Shown piece after piece: positions 5,243 to 6,855 of a DNA stretch of 6,855 nucleotides. Origin of the DNA: UBA1402 sp964575345 (lineage in GTDB: Bacteria > Bacteroidota > Bacteroidia > Bacteroidales > UBA1402); assembly GCA_964575345.1 (NCBI GenBank), contig CAZNQD010000082.1:1-6855 (forward strand). Direction: 5' to 3'. The notes under the pieces are model-generated. The model was given only the letters and a program-made list of their open reading frames with translations, ran no database searches and had not been told where the DNA came from. Position 1 is the stretch's first letter. The number at the start of each line of letters is the position of its first letter. Both the position numbers and the translations under genes were made by a program.

Positions 5243-6721
5243 ATGAATAAACTTACAATAGTAGTATTGTTGGTAATTAGTGTGGTTTTTACTGCTTATT
5301 CTCAGACAATTACTCTCGACAATACCTTTGGACAGGATGGGAGAGCAATTATTCCCAACACCACTGAAATCTATTTTTTTGATTTTGATAATCAAGGGAA
5401 CATTGTTGCAGCCGGCATCGCAAAAAACGATGGTGGAAAATATAATTTAACAATTGCAAAAACCAATGCCGATGGAGTGCCTGATGAAAATTTCGGCAGC
5501 GGAGGCCTGGCAAAAATAAGCGGTTACGACAATAATTATCCTCTTGGTTTAAGTATTACTGACGACAACAAAATTGTGGTGATTGGAGATTTTACCAAAG
5601 TTCAGTTTCAAGGTTATGAAACGCTAATTGTTCGATTTGACGAAAATGGAATACTGGATGAAAATTTTGGCGACAGCGGGATAGTCAATCTTGATTTTAA
5701 TTCAAGCGATATAATATCGTTCAATTGTGAAAGCAATGATTTTATGCTTCTTGGAGGAACTGATACCGAGACCAAAGAAATTGACGGGAATTTGTATTAT
5801 ACAATTTCAGGCTATTATATTTCAAAATACGACTACGACGGGAATCTGGACGAAAACTTCGGCGATGAGGGGAAAGCGCATTTGCCTGGTTACCTTTTCC
5901 CGCAAAAGGTGAAAATTCTTAACGACGGTTCAATTGTTGTTGCCGGATCATACAACAGTCTCACGGATGATGAATTAGGCTTATGTAAATTAACTCCTGC
6001 GGGAGAATTGGATACCGTTTTTGCCAATGATGGAGTTTGGCACATGAATACCATGCCTGTTTTTGATTTAAGTTATGAAGGCTTTTATGGCATTTTGGAA
6101 GATAGTAGTGGAAATCTTATTCTCTCGGGTACGGGACGACATTCAAATGAGCTTGGTTGGAGGGATATTGACTTTTTATGCAAATTCTCCGGCAAGGGAA
6201 TACCGGATACTGATTTTGGCGAAAACGGTTTTTATTGGTCTGAATTATTTGGTATCTCCAATAAAATCTTAAAAGTAGGAGATAATTATGTGTGCATTAT
6301 GAGTGACAACGTTCATTACGTGAATGCTGATGGTAGTTTTGGTGATTATTTATATACCAGCAGTTTGAATTATCTGCATGACATAAAACTACAGGGAAGC
6401 TCTAATAAAATAATTTTAGCGGGAGCTTGTCGGACTTACGACCCTTACGGCGCAAATTTTGCGTTAGAAAGAGTGAATGTCGATTTTGATGTTTCAATAC
6501 CAGCCATTGATTTTAATTCAGACGAAGTAAAGATTTTTCCCAATCCCGCCCAAGACAATCTGTATTTCGACCATACTGCCTCGTACGAAATCATAGACAT
6601 TCAGGGTAAAACCGTATCGAAGTCGGAAACGCCTGTTCCTTTTGTTCCTGTTGTCGATTTGGACGCCGGTATCTATTTTATCAGGTTTGGGAACAGTGTC
6701 CAGAAATTTGTAAAAGAGTAA
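5243..6721 (+). CDS. Secreted delta-60 repeat (DUF5122) protein with T9SS sorting domain
   Basis: This 492-residue exported protein begins with a signal peptide (residues 1-20, cut probably after AYS). Its body holds delta-60 repeats, each with an LDxxFGxxG turn and a following strand like KIVVxGxF. Clear turns are LDNTFGQDG (25-33), PDENFGSGG (80-88), LDENFGDSG (138-146), LDENFGDEG (202-210), LDTVFANDG (256-264) and PDTDFGENG (321-329). A seventh, worn copy is near 361-369. Such repeats are predicted to form a beta-propeller. The C-terminus (about 428-492) is a T9SS sorting domain, with VKIFPNPAQDNLYF, IIDIQGK, LDAGIYFIRF and a basic KFVKE end, so the protein should cross the outer membrane and be anchored or released. 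The ATG at 5243 is the first in frame after a stop at 5234. No enzyme motif is seen; the ligand is unknown. The gene has its own promoter and terminator and is probably transcribed alone. Confidence 0.93.
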   Translation: MNKLTIVVLLVISVVFTAYSQTITLDNTFGQDGRAIIPNTTEIYFFDFDNQGNIVAAGIAKNDGGKYNLTIAKTNADGVPDENFGSGGLAKISGYDNNYPLGLSITDDNKIVVIGDFTKVQFQGYETLIVRFDENGILDENFGDSGIVNLDFNSSDIISFNCESNDFMLLGGTDTETKEIDGNLYYTISGYYISKYDYDGNLDENFGDEGKAHLPGYLFPQKVKILNDGSIVVAGSYNSLTDDELGLCKLTPAGELDTVFANDGVWHMNTMPVFDLSYEGFYGILEDSSGNLILSGTGRHSNELGWRDIDFLCKFSGKGIPDTDFGENGFYWSELFGISNKILKVGDNYVCIMSDNVHYVNADGSFGDYLYTSSLNYLHDIKLQGSSNKIILAGACRTYDPYGANFALERVNVDFDVSIPAIDFNSDEVKIFPNPAQDNLYFDHTASYEIIDIQGKTVSKSETPVPFVPVVDLDAGIYFIRFGNSVQKFVKE

Positions 6722-6742
6722 TTCTCAGCGCTAAGATGTAAA

Positions 6743-6783
6743 AAATCGTTGTTGGCATTTTTGAAAATTGCCAACAACGATTT
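6743..6783. terminator. Strong, probably bidirectional terminator
   Basis: A perfect 15-bp stem joins 6743-6757 (AAATCGTTGTTGGCA) to 6769-6783 (TGCCAACAACGATTT) over an 11-base loop. It starts 22 bases after the delta-60 gene. A-rich sequence before it and TTT at its end allow it to work in both directions, which suits the convergent gene that seems to end at 6820. The T-run after the stem is short on the plus strand. Confidence 0.8.
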
Positions 6784-6819
6784 CTGTTACAAACCGCAGA
6801 TTAAGAATGATGCAAGGAC

Positions 6820-6855
6820 TTATTCTTCGGTGAATGCTTGTTTGATTATTTTCTT
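6820..6855 (-). CDS. Possible C-terminal end of a convergent gene (partial)
   Basis: On the minus strand the last 36 bases read K-K-I-I-K-Q-A-F-T-E-E followed by TAA. The frame is open to the window edge. A convergent gene would explain the bidirectional terminator next to it. Only 11 residues are visible, so no product can be named and the call may be chance. Confidence 0.4.
   Translation of the reverse strand, partial: KKIIKQAFTEE

Noticed and set aside
5727..6272. Short open frames inside the delta-60 gene
   Set aside because: They overlap a well-supported repeat protein in a different frame and have no recognisable features.

Overview
The window looks like chromosomal DNA of a member of the Bacteroidota. 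Three things point there: two secreted proteins with type IX secretion (T9SS) C-terminal sorting domains (a PNP motif plus a GMYIV/GIYFI-type end), Bacteroides-type promoters (TTTG, 19 bases, TAnnTTTG), and weak or absent Shine-Dalgarno sites in an AT-rich background. I cannot name a genus from the sequence alone.

Layout. Bases 1-387 are the left end of an IS3-family insertion sequence read leftward: terminal repeat, a leader stem-loop, orfA, an A9G frameshift site, and the first codons of orfB, cut by the window edge. Bases 388-950 hold no convincing gene. AT-rich sequence there gives way to a GC-rich block with a long hairpin, one copy of a dispersed repeat, and three tandem copies of an AGCGCT-containing unit. 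Next come two leftward genes, a class II Fic AMP transferase (953-2032) with its own promoter, and a DUF418/YeiB-like membrane protein (2128-3324). A 126-base divergent region with a 12-bp inverted repeat separates these from a rightward gene for a secreted seven-repeat, probably beta-propeller, protein (3451-4886). Its T9SS signal is out of frame by one base at an A6 run. A second, inverted copy of the dispersed repeat lies at 4975-5018, followed by a consensus promoter, a leader of about 180 bases, and an intact secreted delta-60-repeat protein with a T9SS tail (5243-6721). A 15-bp stem terminator follows, then the last codons of a convergent gene at the right edge.

How the genes relate. 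I see no single operon or obvious pathway. Fic is a self-inhibited regulatory enzyme in the cytoplasm, DUF418 is an inner-membrane protein of unknown role, and the two repeat proteins are exported surface or secreted proteins. The two repeat proteins share an architecture (signal peptide, seven repeats, T9SS tail) but belong to different repeat families. I find no CRISPR array, tRNA, rRNA or clear new defence system. The most interesting material is the frameshifted sorting signal, the GC-rich dispersed repeat, and the possible control elements next to the Fic and T9SS genes.
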